Positions 26,377 to 35,159 of a DNA stretch of 64,000 nucleotides are shown here, in pieces. Every line of letters begins with the position of its first letter. Within the stretch, counting starts at the first letter, position 1. Below the pieces are notes generated by a model that was given only the letters and a program-made list of their open reading frames with translations, did no database searches and was not told the origin of the DNA. The position numbers and the translations under genes are program-made. Source of the stretch: Streptomyces sp. NBC_01232 (GTDB lineage Bacteria; Actinomycetota; Actinomycetes; Streptomycetales; Streptomycetaceae); NCBI RefSeq assembly GCF_035989885.1, contig NZ_CP108518.1, forward strand, positions 744,001 to 808,000, read 5' to 3'.

Positions 26377-26392
26377 TCAATTGTTTACTTGA
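26377..26392. promoter_or_regulatory. candidate MarR operator in the divergent promoter
   Basis: T-C-A-A, eight bases, T-T-G-A, with a central CAATTG and strong AT richness, 32 bp upstream of the MarR start codon and ~107 bp upstream of the MFS start. Imperfect 16-bp dyad typical in size for MarR dimers. Inferred from position and symmetry only. Confidence 0.45.
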
Positions 26393-26498
26393 CCACCTTA
26401 ACTATCCACGTCTACGGTCTGTCGAGTTACTTGATGAAGTCAAACATCTGCGTTCCGAAGCTCTTCTGCTCCGAAACACGAAGAAGGTCCCGCCAGCC

Positions 26499-28061
26499 AT
26501 GAGCACCCCCTCCCCCGCCACCCCGGACTCCGGGCACCGGAACGAGACGGTCATCGTCTTCGCCCTGAGCCTGGCCGCCATGGTCGTGTCGATGATGCAG
26601 ACCCTGCCGGTCCCGATCCTCGGCCTGATCCGCCAGGATCTCGCCACCACGACCGCCAACGTGAGCTGGGTGACCACTGCCACGCTCCTGTCGGCCGCCG
26701 TCTTCACCCCGCTCCTGGGCCGGTTCGGCGACCAGCACGGCAAGAAGCCGACCCTGGTCGCCGTGCTCGGCGTCATGGTCGTCGGCTCGGTCATCGCCGC
26801 CCTGGCGTCCACGCTGCCGATGCTGATCCTGGGCCGGGTGCTCCAGGGTGCGGCCACCGCGATCTTCCCGCTGGCCCTCTCGGTCCTGCGCGAGGAGGTC
26901 CGTCCGCAGAAGCTGCCGGGCGCGATGGCCCTGGTCAGCGGCACGCTCGCGTTCGGCAGCGGGCTCGCGCTCGTCGCGACCGGGCTGCTCACCTCCGGCT
27001 CCGGCGCGGACTACCGCAACGCCTTCTGGATGGCGACCGGCTTCGCGCTCCTCGCCCTGCTCGCGGTCGTGTTCCTGGTCCCCGCGACCCGCCACAAGAC
27101 CGGCGGGCGCACCGACTTCCTCGGCGCCCTCACCCTCGGCATCGCGCTGCTGCTGCTCCTGCTGCCGATCTCGCAGGGGCACGAGTGGGGCTGGGGCTCC
27201 GCCCGTACGCTGGGCAGCTTCGCCGGCGCCGCCGTCATGACCGCCGTCTGGGTCCTCGTCGAGCGCAAGGTGCGCGAGCCCCTCGTCGACATGAAGATGT
27301 TCGTCCACCGCCCCGTGCTCATGGCCAACCTGGCCGGTGTCCTGGTCGGCTTCGGGATGTTCGCGAACTTCCTGGGCGTCTCGTACCTCGTCCAGATGCC
27401 CGAGGCGCTGACCGGCTACGGCTTCGACGCGTCCATCCTGCGCGCCTCCGTGCAGTTCCTGCTGCCCGGCGCGATCGTCTCGCTGCTCGCGTCGCCCGTC
27501 GGCGGCCAGATCGTGCGCCACCGCGGTCCGCGTACGGCGCTGGGCCTGGCCGCGGCCCTCGGCGCGGCCGGCTTCGCCTGGCTCGTCCTGGACCACCAGC
27601 ACAGCTACTCGGTGATCGGCGCCGGACTCGTCGTCGGCGCGGCCGTCAGCTTCGGCTACGCCGCCATGCCCGCCGTGATCATGTCCAGCGTCCCGCACCA
27701 CCAGAGCGGCATCGCCAACGGCATCAACTCGATCTCCCGCTCCACGGGCAGCGCGATCGGCAGCGCGGTCGTCACGACGATCCTGGCGTCCAGGACCATC
27801 GAGCACCTGCCTGCGGGGGTTCCGCCGCTGCCCGCCGAGTCCGGGTTCACCCTCACCTTCGGGATCGGGGCCGTGGCCTTCGCTCTCGTCGCGGTGATCA
27901 GCTGGATCGGCCTGCGGGGCAAGCAGGGCACCGTCGCGGCGGCCTCCGGGCAGCCGGCGCCGGCCGGGACCTCCGCGGCCTCAGTGAAGGACGAGTCGGC
28001 CGCGACGGCCGAGGAGACCGTGAAGGCCGAGGAGACCGTGAAGGCCGACGCCACCAGCTGA
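26499..28061 (+). CDS. MFS multidrug efflux transporter, DHA2 (14-TM) type
   Basis: A 520-aa membrane protein with about 14 hydrophobic segments. It has MFS motif A-like G-R-F-G-D-Q-H-G-K-K-P near residue 80 and motif C-like stretches, and starts at ATG 26499. It exports drugs or toxic metabolites by proton antiport across the cytoplasmic membrane. The hydrophilic C-tail ends in a duplicated A-E-E-T-V-K segment. Probably repressed by the divergent MarR protein. Confidence 0.92.
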   Translation: MSTPSPATPDSGHRNETVIVFALSLAAMVVSMMQTLPVPILGLIRQDLATTTANVSWVTTATLLSAAVFTPLLGRFGDQHGKKPTLVAVLGVMVVGSVIAALASTLPMLILGRVLQGAATAIFPLALSVLREEVRPQKLPGAMALVSGTLAFGSGLALVATGLLTSGSGADYRNAFWMATGFALLALLAVVFLVPATRHKTGGRTDFLGALTLGIALLLLLLPISQGHEWGWGSARTLGSFAGAAVMTAVWVLVERKVREPLVDMKMFVHRPVLMANLAGVLVGFGMFANFLGVSYLVQMPEALTGYGFDASILRASVQFLLPGAIVSLLASPVGGQIVRHRGPRTALGLAAALGAAGFAWLVLDHQHSYSVIGAGLVVGAAVSFGYAAMPAVIMSSVPHHQSGIANGINSISRSTGSAIGSAVVTTILASRTIEHLPAGVPPLPAESGFTLTFGIGAVAFALVAVISWIGLRGKQGTVAAASGQPAPAGTSAASVKDESAATAEETVKAEETVKADATS

Positions 28062-28138
28062 CCACCCGCCGGCCCGGCGGCCCGGCCCCCGCGTGTCGCT
28101 CGCGGCGGCCGGGCCCCCGGGCCTTGCATGGTGGGTGC

Positions 28139-28657
28139 ATGAAGGCTACGGACGTCATCGCCGACGGGTTCGGACGCATCCGGGAGATCGTGCACGAGGT
28201 CGTGGAAGGGGTCCCACCGGATCTGCTCAACGCACGCGTGGACCCGGCGGCGAACTCGGTCACCTGGCTCGTCTGGCACCTCACCCGGGTCCAGGACGAT
28301 CACATCGCGGATGCGGCCGGCACGGAGCAGCTGTGGGACTCCGACGGCTGGTCTGACCGGTTCGCGCTGCCCCTGCCGGCCGGTTCGACCGGGTACGGGC
28401 ACTCGCCGCGGGACGTCTACACCGTCCGCGTCGACTCGGGCGAGCTGCTGCTGGGGTACTTCGACGCGGTGCACGAGAGGACCTCGTCGTACGTCCGCGG
28501 GCTCGCCGCCACCGATCTCGAACGGGTGGTCGACGAGCGCTGGGACCCGCCGGTCACCCTCGGGGTGCGCCTGGTCAGCGTACTGACCGACGACCTCCAG
28601 CACGCCGGGCAGGCGGCCTTCGTACGGGGCGTGCTGGAGCGGGACCGGGGCGCCTGA
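28139..28657 (+). CDS. DinB/DUF664 family (mycothiol-dependent enzyme fold) protein
   Basis: A 172-aa four-helix protein. Metal-binding His candidates lie in VTWLVWHLTRVQDDH and DDLQHAGQAAFVRG, the spacing of the DinB/mycothiol-transferase superfamily (maleylpyruvate isomerase, bacillithiol/mycothiol S-transferases). Most Streptomyces DUF664 proteins have no assigned substrate. It starts at ATG 28139, 78 bp after the MFS stop. Confidence 0.88.
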   Translation: MKATDVIADGFGRIREIVHEVVEGVPPDLLNARVDPAANSVTWLVWHLTRVQDDHIADAAGTEQLWDSDGWSDRFALPLPAGSTGYGHSPRDVYTVRVDSGELLLGYFDAVHERTSSYVRGLAATDLERVVDERWDPPVTLGVRLVSVLTDDLQHAGQAAFVRGVLERDRGA

Positions 28658-28720
28658 GGCAGCCGCCACCACGTCCTGCGCCCCGTGCGCCGCGGATCGC
28701 GCGGGAGGACGTACGGAGGG

Positions 28721-28743
28721 CCGGGACCCCGTCCGGGTCCCGG
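28721..28743. terminator. 9-bp hairpin between convergent genes
   Basis: CCGGGACCC, loop CGTCC, perfect complement, between the DinB gene (+) and the ferredoxin reductase gene (-), immediately before the latter's stop. Confidence 0.7.
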
Positions 28744-28753
28744 CCCCGACGCA

Positions 28754-30115
28754 CTACGCTCCGCTCGCGTCGAGCATGCCCTCGCGCTCGACGATCTTCA
28801 CGCGCTCGCGGCCCTGAGGCTCACCGAGGGCCTTCTCGGCCGCGTCCAGCTTGTGCCAGCCCTCCCACGTCGTGAAGCGGATGCTGCGCTCGACGAGGAA
28901 GGCCTCGACGGCCTCCGGGGCCGGCGCGGCCGGCTCGCTCAGGCGGCCCTCCGCGTGGTCGGCGAGCAGGTTCGCGACGGTCTCGTTCGCGTCGCCCTTG
29001 GTGTGGCCGATCAGGCCGACCGGACCGCGGCGGATCCATCCGGTGACGTAGGTCGACTGCAGGTGACCGCCGGCCTCGATGACGCGGCCGCCCTCGTCCG
29101 GGACCGTGCCGGACTCGACGTCCCAGGGGAGCTTGGGCAGCTCGTCGGAGAGGTATCCGACGGCGCGGTAGACGGACTGGATGTCCCAGTCGGTGAAGTT
29201 GCCGGTGCCCTTGACGTTGCCGGTGCCGTCGAGCTCGGTGCGCTCGGTGCGCAGACCGACGACCCTGCCGTCCTCGCCGAGGATCTCGGCGGGCGACTCG
29301 AAGAAGTGCAGGAAGAGCTTGTGCGGGCGCTCGCCGATGTCGCGGATCGCCCAGTTCTCCAGGGTCTTGGCGACCATGTCGGCCTGCTTGTTGGCGCGGC
29401 GGGTGGCTATGGAGCCCTCGTCGTAGTCGATGTCCTCGGGGTTGACGATGACCTCGATGGTGGGCGAGTGGTCCAGCTCGCGCAGCTCCATGGGGCTGAA
29501 CTTGGCCTGAGCCGGTCCGCGGCGGCCGAAGACGTGCACCTCGAGGGCCTTGTTCGCCTTGATCCCGTCGTAGACGTTCGCGGGGATCTCGGTCGGCAGG
29601 AGCTCGTCGGCCGTCTTCGCGAGGATGCGCGCGACGTCGAGGGCGACATTGCCGACACCGAGCACGGCGACCTTCTCGGCCTCCAGCGGCCAGGTGCGCG
29701 GGACGTCCGGGTGGCCGTCGTACCAGGAGACGAAGTCGGCGGCGCCGTAGGAACCCTCGAGCTCGACGCCCGGGATGGTCAGCGCGCGGTCGGCCGTGGC
29801 GCCGGTGGAGAAGATCACGGCGTCGTAGAAGGACTGCAGCTCGTCGAGGCTGATGTCGTTCGGGTAGTCGACGTTCCCGAAGAGACGCACCTGCGGCTTG
29901 TCGAGCACCTGGTGCAGGGCGGTGATGATGCCCTTGATCCGGGGGTGGTCGGGGGCGACGCCGTAGCGGATCAGGCCGAAGGGGGCGGGCATCCTCTCGA
30001 AGAGGTCGATGGACACGCCGGGCTCGACGGCCGCCTCGGACTTCAGCAGCGCGTCGGCGGCGTAGATACCGGCAGGACCGGCACCGACGATTGCTACCCG
30101 CAGAGGGCGAGGCAT
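28754..30115 (-). CDS. fprA: ferredoxin-NADP+ reductase, FprA (adrenodoxin-reductase) type
   Basis: A 453-aa FAD/NADP flavoprotein. FAD site GAGPAGIYAADALL is at the N-terminus, with the adrenodoxin-reductase hallmark PAPFGLIRYGVAPDHP next. NADP site VLGVGNVALDVARIL is near residue 145. The C-terminal TGWIRRGPVGLIGHTKGDANETV closes the FAD pocket. It passes electrons from NADPH to ferredoxins, which feed cytochromes P450. Monocistronic. A palindrome (30169-30180) lies in its promoter. Confidence 0.95.
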   Translation of the reverse strand: MPRPLRVAIVGAGPAGIYAADALLKSEAAVEPGVSIDLFERMPAPFGLIRYGVAPDHPRIKGIITALHQVLDKPQVRLFGNVDYPNDISLDELQSFYDAVIFSTGATADRALTIPGVELEGSYGAADFVSWYDGHPDVPRTWPLEAEKVAVLGVGNVALDVARILAKTADELLPTEIPANVYDGIKANKALEVHVFGRRGPAQAKFSPMELRELDHSPTIEVIVNPEDIDYDEGSIATRRANKQADMVAKTLENWAIRDIGERPHKLFLHFFESPAEILGEDGRVVGLRTERTELDGTGNVKGTGNFTDWDIQSVYRAVGYLSDELPKLPWDVESGTVPDEGGRVIEAGGHLQSTYVTGWIRRGPVGLIGHTKGDANETVANLLADHAEGRLSEPAAPAPEAVEAFLVERSIRFTTWEGWHKLDAAEKALGEPQGRERVKIVEREGMLDASGA

Positions 30116-30168
30116 GGCAGAGGTTCCCTTCGAGCGACGGCAAGGTGGATCAAAGGGAACCCTAAACG

Positions 30169-30180
30169 AAGGTAAACCTT
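30169..30180. promoter_or_regulatory. palindrome AAGGT-AA-ACCTT upstream of fprA
   Basis: A perfect 5+5 inverted repeat about 60 bp upstream of the fprA start. The half-site resembles half of an IdeR/DtxR iron box, but the spacing (2 bp instead of 7) is wrong, so the regulator is unknown. Confidence 0.35.
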
Positions 30181-30323
30181 ACTCAGCACCCGGCGTCCCT
30201 TTATGACCCCATAATCAAAACTTATGACTTCCCCAAGCAACGCTTGGGGCTCCGGGGAACTCGCTGGTCAGCGCGGACGCCACCTGACAGACTGAAACCG
30301 CTTGATCACCCCAGGAGGACAAA

Positions 30324-30515
30324 ATGGCTGACGAAACCGACACCCCGCAGGACGAGTCCCCGGCCGACGCCGCCAAGCGCAAGTTCCGGGAGGCCCTGGA
30401 CCGCAACGCCGCGAACGCCCAGTCGCAGCAGGCGCACCAGAGCCGCGCGAAGGTCCAGGGTGCCAGCAGCGGCCCCGGCGGAAAGAACAAGAAGGTCCGC
30501 CGCAAGACCGGCTGA
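30324..30515 (+). CDS. DUF5302 domain protein
   Basis: A 63-aa hydrophilic, highly charged protein (MADETDTPQDESPADAAKRKFREALDRN...KNKKVRRKTG) behind a perfect AGGAGGA. The sequence matches the short DUF5302 family found throughout actinomycetes. It is likely disordered with an acidic head and basic tail; nucleic-acid or ribosome association is conceivable but unproven. Confidence 0.85.
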   Translation: MADETDTPQDESPADAAKRKFREALDRNAANAQSQQAHQSRAKVQGASSGPGGKNKKVRRKTG

Positions 30516-30682
30516 CCCTCGGACGCGAGGAGCTCGCCCCCGCCGTCGCGGCCGGGGGTGGCTCGATCCGCCATTGGGCCACCCGGGTGAGTGGGGATAA
30601 CCCCGAGCACTGTCAGCAGTTGATCAGCACGTCCCGCCGAGGGCAGCTATCTCATGCGACAGTGCGACAGAAGGATCCCCAC

Positions 30683-31096
30683 ATGTTCAAGAAGTTCATG
30701 GCCACCGCAGCCGCCACCGCCGCCGTGCTCGGCGCGGGTGCCGCAGTCGCCTCCCCGGCGATGGCGATCGGCAACGACAACGGCGTGAACACCGTCAACG
30801 GCAACGGCGCGGCCCAGATCTACGGCAACCAGGAGACCTCGGGCAAGATGAGCCCGCAGCTCGGCGCCATCCAGGGCTCGCTCAACAAGCTCTGCGTCGG
30901 CCTGCCGGCCAAGGTCAACGCCCAGTCCCTGCTCGCCGTCCTCGCCAACGTCGGCGTCCAGGACGTCAACGTGCTGTCCAACCCGCAGAACCAGCAGTGC
31001 GCCGAGAACTCCACCCAGGCCAAGGGTGACGAGGCGCTCTCGCACATCGCCAGCAACATCCCGGTCCTCTCCGGGAACCTCTCCCAGGGCAGCTGA
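30683..31096 (+). CDS. rodlin (spore-surface rodlet protein)
   Basis: A 137-aa exported protein. It has signal peptide ~1-28 (MFKKFMATAAATAAVLGAGAAVASPAMA) and then the rodlin body: IGNDNG..., GNGAAQIYGNQETSGKMSPQLGAIQGSLNKLCVGLPAK, and GVQDVNVLSNPQNQQCAENSTQAKGDEALSHI. Rodlins assemble with chaplins into the rodlet layer on aerial hyphae and spores. Model species carry two divergent rodlin genes; only one is visible here. AAGGA precedes the ATG. Confidence 0.94.
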   Translation: MFKKFMATAAATAAVLGAGAAVASPAMAIGNDNGVNTVNGNGAAQIYGNQETSGKMSPQLGAIQGSLNKLCVGLPAKVNAQSLLAVLANVGVQDVNVLSNPQNQQCAENSTQAKGDEALSHIASNIPVLSGNLSQGS

Positions 31097-31110
31097 CCGG
31101 TTCGATTCCG

Positions 31111-31143
31111 CGCCGGTGTCACGCGTAAGCCGTGACACCGGCG
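31111..31143. terminator. 13-bp hairpin terminator of the rodlin gene
   Basis: CGCCGGTGTCACG, 7-base loop, perfect complement, then a T-containing tail. It lies 15 bp after the rodlin stop codon. Confidence 0.85.
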
Positions 31144-31152
31144 CGTTTCATT

Positions 31153-31193
31153 TGGTCTAGACCTTGACAGGTTCAGACCATTTTCGCTTCAGT
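31153..31193 (+). promoter_or_regulatory. chitinase promoter with DasR-type (dre) repeats
   Basis: TGGTCTAGACCT at 31153-31164 is one base from the perfect dre palindrome bound by DasR. A second, related AGGTTCAGACCA follows at 31169-31180. A -35 TTGACA (31164-31169) is wedged between them, with a weak -10 about 18 bases on. Paired 12-bp repeats overlapping the -35 are the known hallmark of Streptomyces chitinase promoters (chitin induction, N-acetylglucosamine/glucose control). Confidence 0.85.
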
Positions 31194-31244
31194 GGGGGCG
31201 CAGTTGCCCCGCATGGCAATTCCCCCCACTGAAGGAGCAGTTAC

Positions 31245-32159
31245 GTGATTCGTGCGCTTCGCCGTCGCGCCCTCTCGCTGGCCGCCGCCGCGGCCGTCAC
31301 GGCCGGCCTCGCCATCGCCCTCCCCTCCTCCCCCGCCTCCGCGGCCGCCCCCTGCGCCGGCGCCTGGGCCTCCTCCGCTGTCTACACCAACGGGATGAGC
31401 GCCTCGTACGGCGGCCACAACTGGCAGGCGAAGTGGTGGACCCAGGGCGAGACGCCCGGCACCACCGGCCAGTGGGGCGTCTGGTCGGACCAGGGCGCCT
31501 GCGGCGGCGGGGGCCAGGACCCGGATCCGGGCAACCCCAGCGGATTCGTGGTCTCCGAGGCCCAGTTCAACCAGATGTTCCCGAACCGGAACCCCTTCTA
31601 CACCTACAACGGCCTGATCGCGGCGCTGTCCGCGTACCCCGGGTTCGCCAACACCGGCGACGACACCGTGAAGCGGCGCGAGGCCGCGGCCTTCCTCGCG
31701 AACGTCTCGCACGAGACGGGCGGACTCGTGCACATCGTGGAGCAGAACACCGCCAACTACCCCCACTACTGCGACGCGACCCAGCCGTACGGCTGTCCCG
31801 CCGGACAGGCGGCCTACTACGGTCGCGGGCCCATCCAGCTCAGCTGGAACTTCAACTACAAGGCGGCCGGCGACGCCCTCGGCATCAACCTCCTCGCCAA
31901 CCCGTACCTCGTGGAGCGGGATCCGGCCGTCGCCATGAAGACCGCGCTCTGGTACTGGAACACCCAGAACGGCCCGGGCACGATGACCGCCCACGCCGCC
32001 ATGGTGAACGGCGCGGGCTTCGGGGAGACCATCCGCTCGATCAACGGCTCGCTGGAGTGCAACGGCGGCAACCCCGCGCAGGTCCAGAGCCGGATCTCGA
32101 AGTACCAGAGCTTCACCCAGCTGCTCGGGGTGACCCCCGGGAACAACCTGGGCTGCTGA
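31245..32159 (+). CDS. secreted GH19 chitinase with N-terminal chitin-binding domain
   Basis: A 304-aa enzyme from GTG 31245. It has signal peptide ~1-35, a CBM5/12 chitin-binding domain ~37-86 (W-A-S-S-A-V-Y-T-N-G, Y-G-G-H-N-W-Q-A-K-W-W-T-Q-G-E), a Gly/Asp/Pro linker, and a GH19 domain ~100-304. Glu157 (S-H-E-T-G-G) is the general acid and Glu166 (H-I-V-E-Q-N) the base, nine residues apart as in family 19. It degrades chitin with inversion outside the cell and is typically antifungal. Expression should follow DasR through the promoter at 31153. Confidence 0.96.
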   Translation: MIRALRRRALSLAAAAAVTAGLAIALPSSPASAAAPCAGAWASSAVYTNGMSASYGGHNWQAKWWTQGETPGTTGQWGVWSDQGACGGGGQDPDPGNPSGFVVSEAQFNQMFPNRNPFYTYNGLIAALSAYPGFANTGDDTVKRREAAAFLANVSHETGGLVHIVEQNTANYPHYCDATQPYGCPAGQAAYYGRGPIQLSWNFNYKAAGDALGINLLANPYLVERDPAVAMKTALWYWNTQNGPGTMTAHAAMVNGAGFGETIRSINGSLECNGGNPAQVQSRISKYQSFTQLLGVTPGNNLGC

Positions 32160-32177
32160 CCGGCGGTCCGGGCCGGG

Positions 32178-34946
32178 TCACCGCGTGCGCAGCGCGGTGG
32201 CCAGCTGGGCCCGTGAGCGGACGTCGAGCTTCTGGTAGATACGGGTCAGCCGTGCCTCCACGGTCTTGACGCTGAGGAACAGCTTCGCCGCGGCCTCCTG
32301 GTTGCTGGCACCCTCGCTGACCAGCAGCGCGAGCCGGGTCTCGGCCTCGGTCAGGATCGCGGCCGCGGGCACCTGCGCACCGACGCCCTCCCCCGGAGCC
32401 GGTTCCCTGGCGAGCTCCGTCCAGGGGACGGCCCCGGCCCGGTCGAACACCTCGGCCGCGGCGGCCAGTGCCGCGCGGGCCGGCGCCCGCCGCCGCCTGC
32501 GGCGCTCGACCCGGGCGAGGGCGAGGAGCGTACGGCCGCGTTCCAGCGGCAGCTGGAGCGTGTCGAAGCGCTGCGCGGTGGCCTCCAGCAGGTGCACGGC
32601 CGCGTCGGCGTCGCCCTGGGCGGACAGGCACAGTCCCCGGGCCCGGTCGAGGGCGGCGACGACACCGGTCCGGCCGAGGCCGACGGCGACCGTGCGTACG
32701 GAGGACAGCAGCCGGGCGGCTTCGTCGGGTGCGTCCGCGGCGATCAGGGCCTCGGCGAGTTCACCGTGCCAGCGCAGAATCGAGGGGTCGACCACCTGCT
32801 GGGCGGCCTCCAGTTCGGCGACCCGGCGCAGGGTGGCGACGGCCTTCGCCGCTTCTCCCGTGGCGAGTTCGACGAGGCCGAGCGCGTGCAGGCTGCGGGA
32901 GAGGAAGACCTGGTCCTGCTCCTCCTGCGAGGCCTGGATGCCTCGCCGGGCATAGCCCTCGGCCCGGGCGAAACTGCCGCCCATGGCCTCGGCCATCGCG
33001 GCGACGTACCAGGCGGGTCCGGGCGAGAGGCCCGCGTCGATCGTGAGGTCCAGGGCCCGGCGGGCGTGGGCCGAGGCGGCCTCGCAGCGGCCGCTGCGCA
33101 ACTCGACCTCGGTGAGGCTGCGCAGGACCTCGAAGACGTCCTCGGCGGATCCCGTGCGCTGGACGGCGGGCAGCAGGACCATCAGCTGGCGGCGGGCGTC
33201 GTCGAGGCCGTCGTCGAAGAGGGCGTGCCGGACCGCGAGGTACTGGGGTGCGTTGCGCATGCCGAGAGGCACCTCGGGGGCGGGCAGGGCGAGCGCCTCG
33301 GCGAGGATCGCCTCGGCGCCCGGGTCACCCAGGATGCGGCCCATGCGGGCCCGTACCGTCAGCGCCATGGCTTCGGCGACCTGGTCGCCGCCGAGCGCGG
33401 CGAGCGCCCCGGCACGGGCGGCGGCGTCGCGGGAGCGGACGGGGTCGCCGTCGCTGAGATTGTTCTTCCAGGCGATCCGCAGCTGGACGGCGGCCTGCAG
33501 CGAGGGGTCCCCGGCGGCCTCGTCCATGGCGTGGGCGAAGGTCTCGTCGAGGGCGCCCAGGGCCTGCCCGGCGGCGTCGATGACGGCGAGGCGGGCCCGT
33601 ACCCGGTCGGCGGGCGAGGCGTCGCGGGCCAGGACGGCGCGGGTGGCGCGACGGGCGAGGTCGGCCCGGCCGGCCCAGCCCGCGTCCTCGGCGGCCGTCA
33701 CCAGGCGGGCCAGCTCCTCGCCGGCCAGCGCGGACGGCGTCCGTTCGGCGGCGAGCAGGCCCAGTTCGGCGGCGAGGGCGCGCTGGCCCCGGCGGCGGCA
33801 GGCCGCGGCGGCCTCGGTGATCTCCGCGGCAAGCCACTGGTCGGGGGTGTCCACGGCCAGCGCACGGTGGCGTACGGCCTGGACGGGGTCGTCGACGGCA
33901 TCGGCCAGGGCCGCGTGCCCGGCTGCGCGTTCCGGCCAGCCGGCGTCGGCGGCGAGGGCGGTGGGCAGGGCGCCGGCGGTGAACTCCACGGTGCCGTCCT
34001 CCCCCACCCTGACCAGCGCGGCCCGTTCCGCCTCGGCCAGCTCGGCCTCGGCGTCGGGGCGGCCGGCCCGGCGCAGCAGGGGGATGGTGGGGCGGGTGGC
34101 GAGGGCGGCGAGCAGCAGGGTGCGGCGGGCCTGTGCGGGGGCGGCGGCGAGGAGCCTGCGGGCCACCTCACGGGCCTGTCCGGAGACGGGCAGGGTGTCG
34201 GCGTGGTGGGCGCTGCAGTCGCGGGCCTCGGCGGCCTCGGCGAGGGAGTGGCCGAGGGCGAGGGCGAGGCGCGGGTTGCCGCCGCTGGCCTGGTGGATGC
34301 GGCCGGCGAGGCGGGCCGGGAGGCCGTGGCCGGCGAGGAGTTCGGCGACTTCGTCGGCGCCCAGCGGGGGGACGCGGATGGCGGGGACTCCGGGGCCGCA
34401 GAGGGGTTCGCCGACCGGGGCCCCGCCCTGGACGCATTCGGCGACCAGGACCCGTACGCCGGGCGGTGTCAGGCGCAGCGCGAAGCGGAGCAGGTCGGTG
34501 CTCTCGGCGTCGAGCCACTGGGCGTTGTCGAGGACGAGCAGGACGGGCCGGCGGGCGGCGAGGGTCCGCAGCACCTCGACGACGGCGAGGCGCAGGGCTA
34601 TGTGGTCGCGGCCGGCCCGGGGGGCGTCGGCCTCGCGGCGCAGGAGGGCGATGGCGGTGCGCTGGGGGCCCGAGAGCTGTTCCAGGGCGCCGCAGGGCAC
34701 GGAGGCGAGGAGGGCGGCGGCGGACGCCTCGGGTATCCATTGGTCGGCCGCCTCGGGAGCGAGGCACAGCACGGTCTCGCGGCGCGATTCGGCCGCGGCC
34801 GCGACGGCGCGCACGACCTCGGTCTTGCCCGCGCCGGCCGGTCCGGTCAGGAGCGCCCGGCCGTGCGTGGTCAGCGCGCGGTCGACCGCCTTGATCAGTT
34901 CTCCGTGTCCGACACTTGTGTCAGCGTGCCCCGTCGCCGCCACCAC
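32178..34946 (-). CDS. large ATP-binding LuxR-family (LAL) transcriptional regulator
   Basis: About 922 aa from GTG 34946, though 34943 or an upstream GTG 35030 are possible because no clear ribosome-binding site decides. Walker A GPAGAGKTEVVRAVA is near residue 30 and Walker B LLVLDNAQWLDAES near 135. A long TPR-like helical middle follows. A C-terminal LuxR HTH (LTEAETRLALLVSEGASNQEAAAKLFLSVKTVEARLTRIYQKLDVRSRAQLATAL) completes it. LAL regulators activate secondary-metabolite or sugar genes in response to unknown signals. The protease gene lies upstream on the same strand. Confidence 0.92.
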   Translation of the reverse strand: MVAATGHADTSVGHGELIKAVDRALTTHGRALLTGPAGAGKTEVVRAVAAAAESRRETVLCLAPEAADQWIPEASAAALLASVPCGALEQLSGPQRTAIALLRREADAPRAGRDHIALRLAVVEVLRTLAARRPVLLVLDNAQWLDAESTDLLRFALRLTPPGVRVLVAECVQGGAPVGEPLCGPGVPAIRVPPLGADEVAELLAGHGLPARLAGRIHQASGGNPRLALALGHSLAEAAEARDCSAHHADTLPVSGQAREVARRLLAAAPAQARRTLLLAALATRPTIPLLRRAGRPDAEAELAEAERAALVRVGEDGTVEFTAGALPTALAADAGWPERAAGHAALADAVDDPVQAVRHRALAVDTPDQWLAAEITEAAAACRRRGQRALAAELGLLAAERTPSALAGEELARLVTAAEDAGWAGRADLARRATRAVLARDASPADRVRARLAVIDAAGQALGALDETFAHAMDEAAGDPSLQAAVQLRIAWKNNLSDGDPVRSRDAAARAGALAALGGDQVAEAMALTVRARMGRILGDPGAEAILAEALALPAPEVPLGMRNAPQYLAVRHALFDDGLDDARRQLMVLLPAVQRTGSAEDVFEVLRSLTEVELRSGRCEAASAHARRALDLTIDAGLSPGPAWYVAAMAEAMGGSFARAEGYARRGIQASQEEQDQVFLSRSLHALGLVELATGEAAKAVATLRRVAELEAAQQVVDPSILRWHGELAEALIAADAPDEAARLLSSVRTVAVGLGRTGVVAALDRARGLCLSAQGDADAAVHLLEATAQRFDTLQLPLERGRTLLALARVERRRRRRAPARAALAAAAEVFDRAGAVPWTELAREPAPGEGVGAQVPAAAILTEAETRLALLVSEGASNQEAAAKLFLSVKTVEARLTRIYQKLDVRSRAQLATALRTR

Positions 34947-35159
34947 GCACAGCCACCAGCCTCTCGATCCCCAGCTCCTGTGCCCTTCCTGTGAGAGGCG
35001 ACAATACGAGGTCGAGTGGCGGGCGGACACGGATTGTGACGCAGAAATCAGTCACGTCCCGGGAAAACCCGTCGGACCTGCCGATACGAGGTGTATCAGC
35101 AGGTCCGCGGGCTCACCTTGGTCCGTACTATCTGGCCGTCAGGCCGATTTGGCTCCTGA

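Noticed and set aside
30169..30180. IdeR/DmdR iron box before fprA
   Set aside because: Half-sites resemble AGGT/ACCT but the spacing is 2 bp instead of 7, so it is listed only as an unassigned palindrome.
32592..34994. Long plus-strand frames opposite the LuxR gene
   Set aside because: Gly/Arg/Ala-rich low-complexity translation without domains, an artefact of high-GC codon bias.
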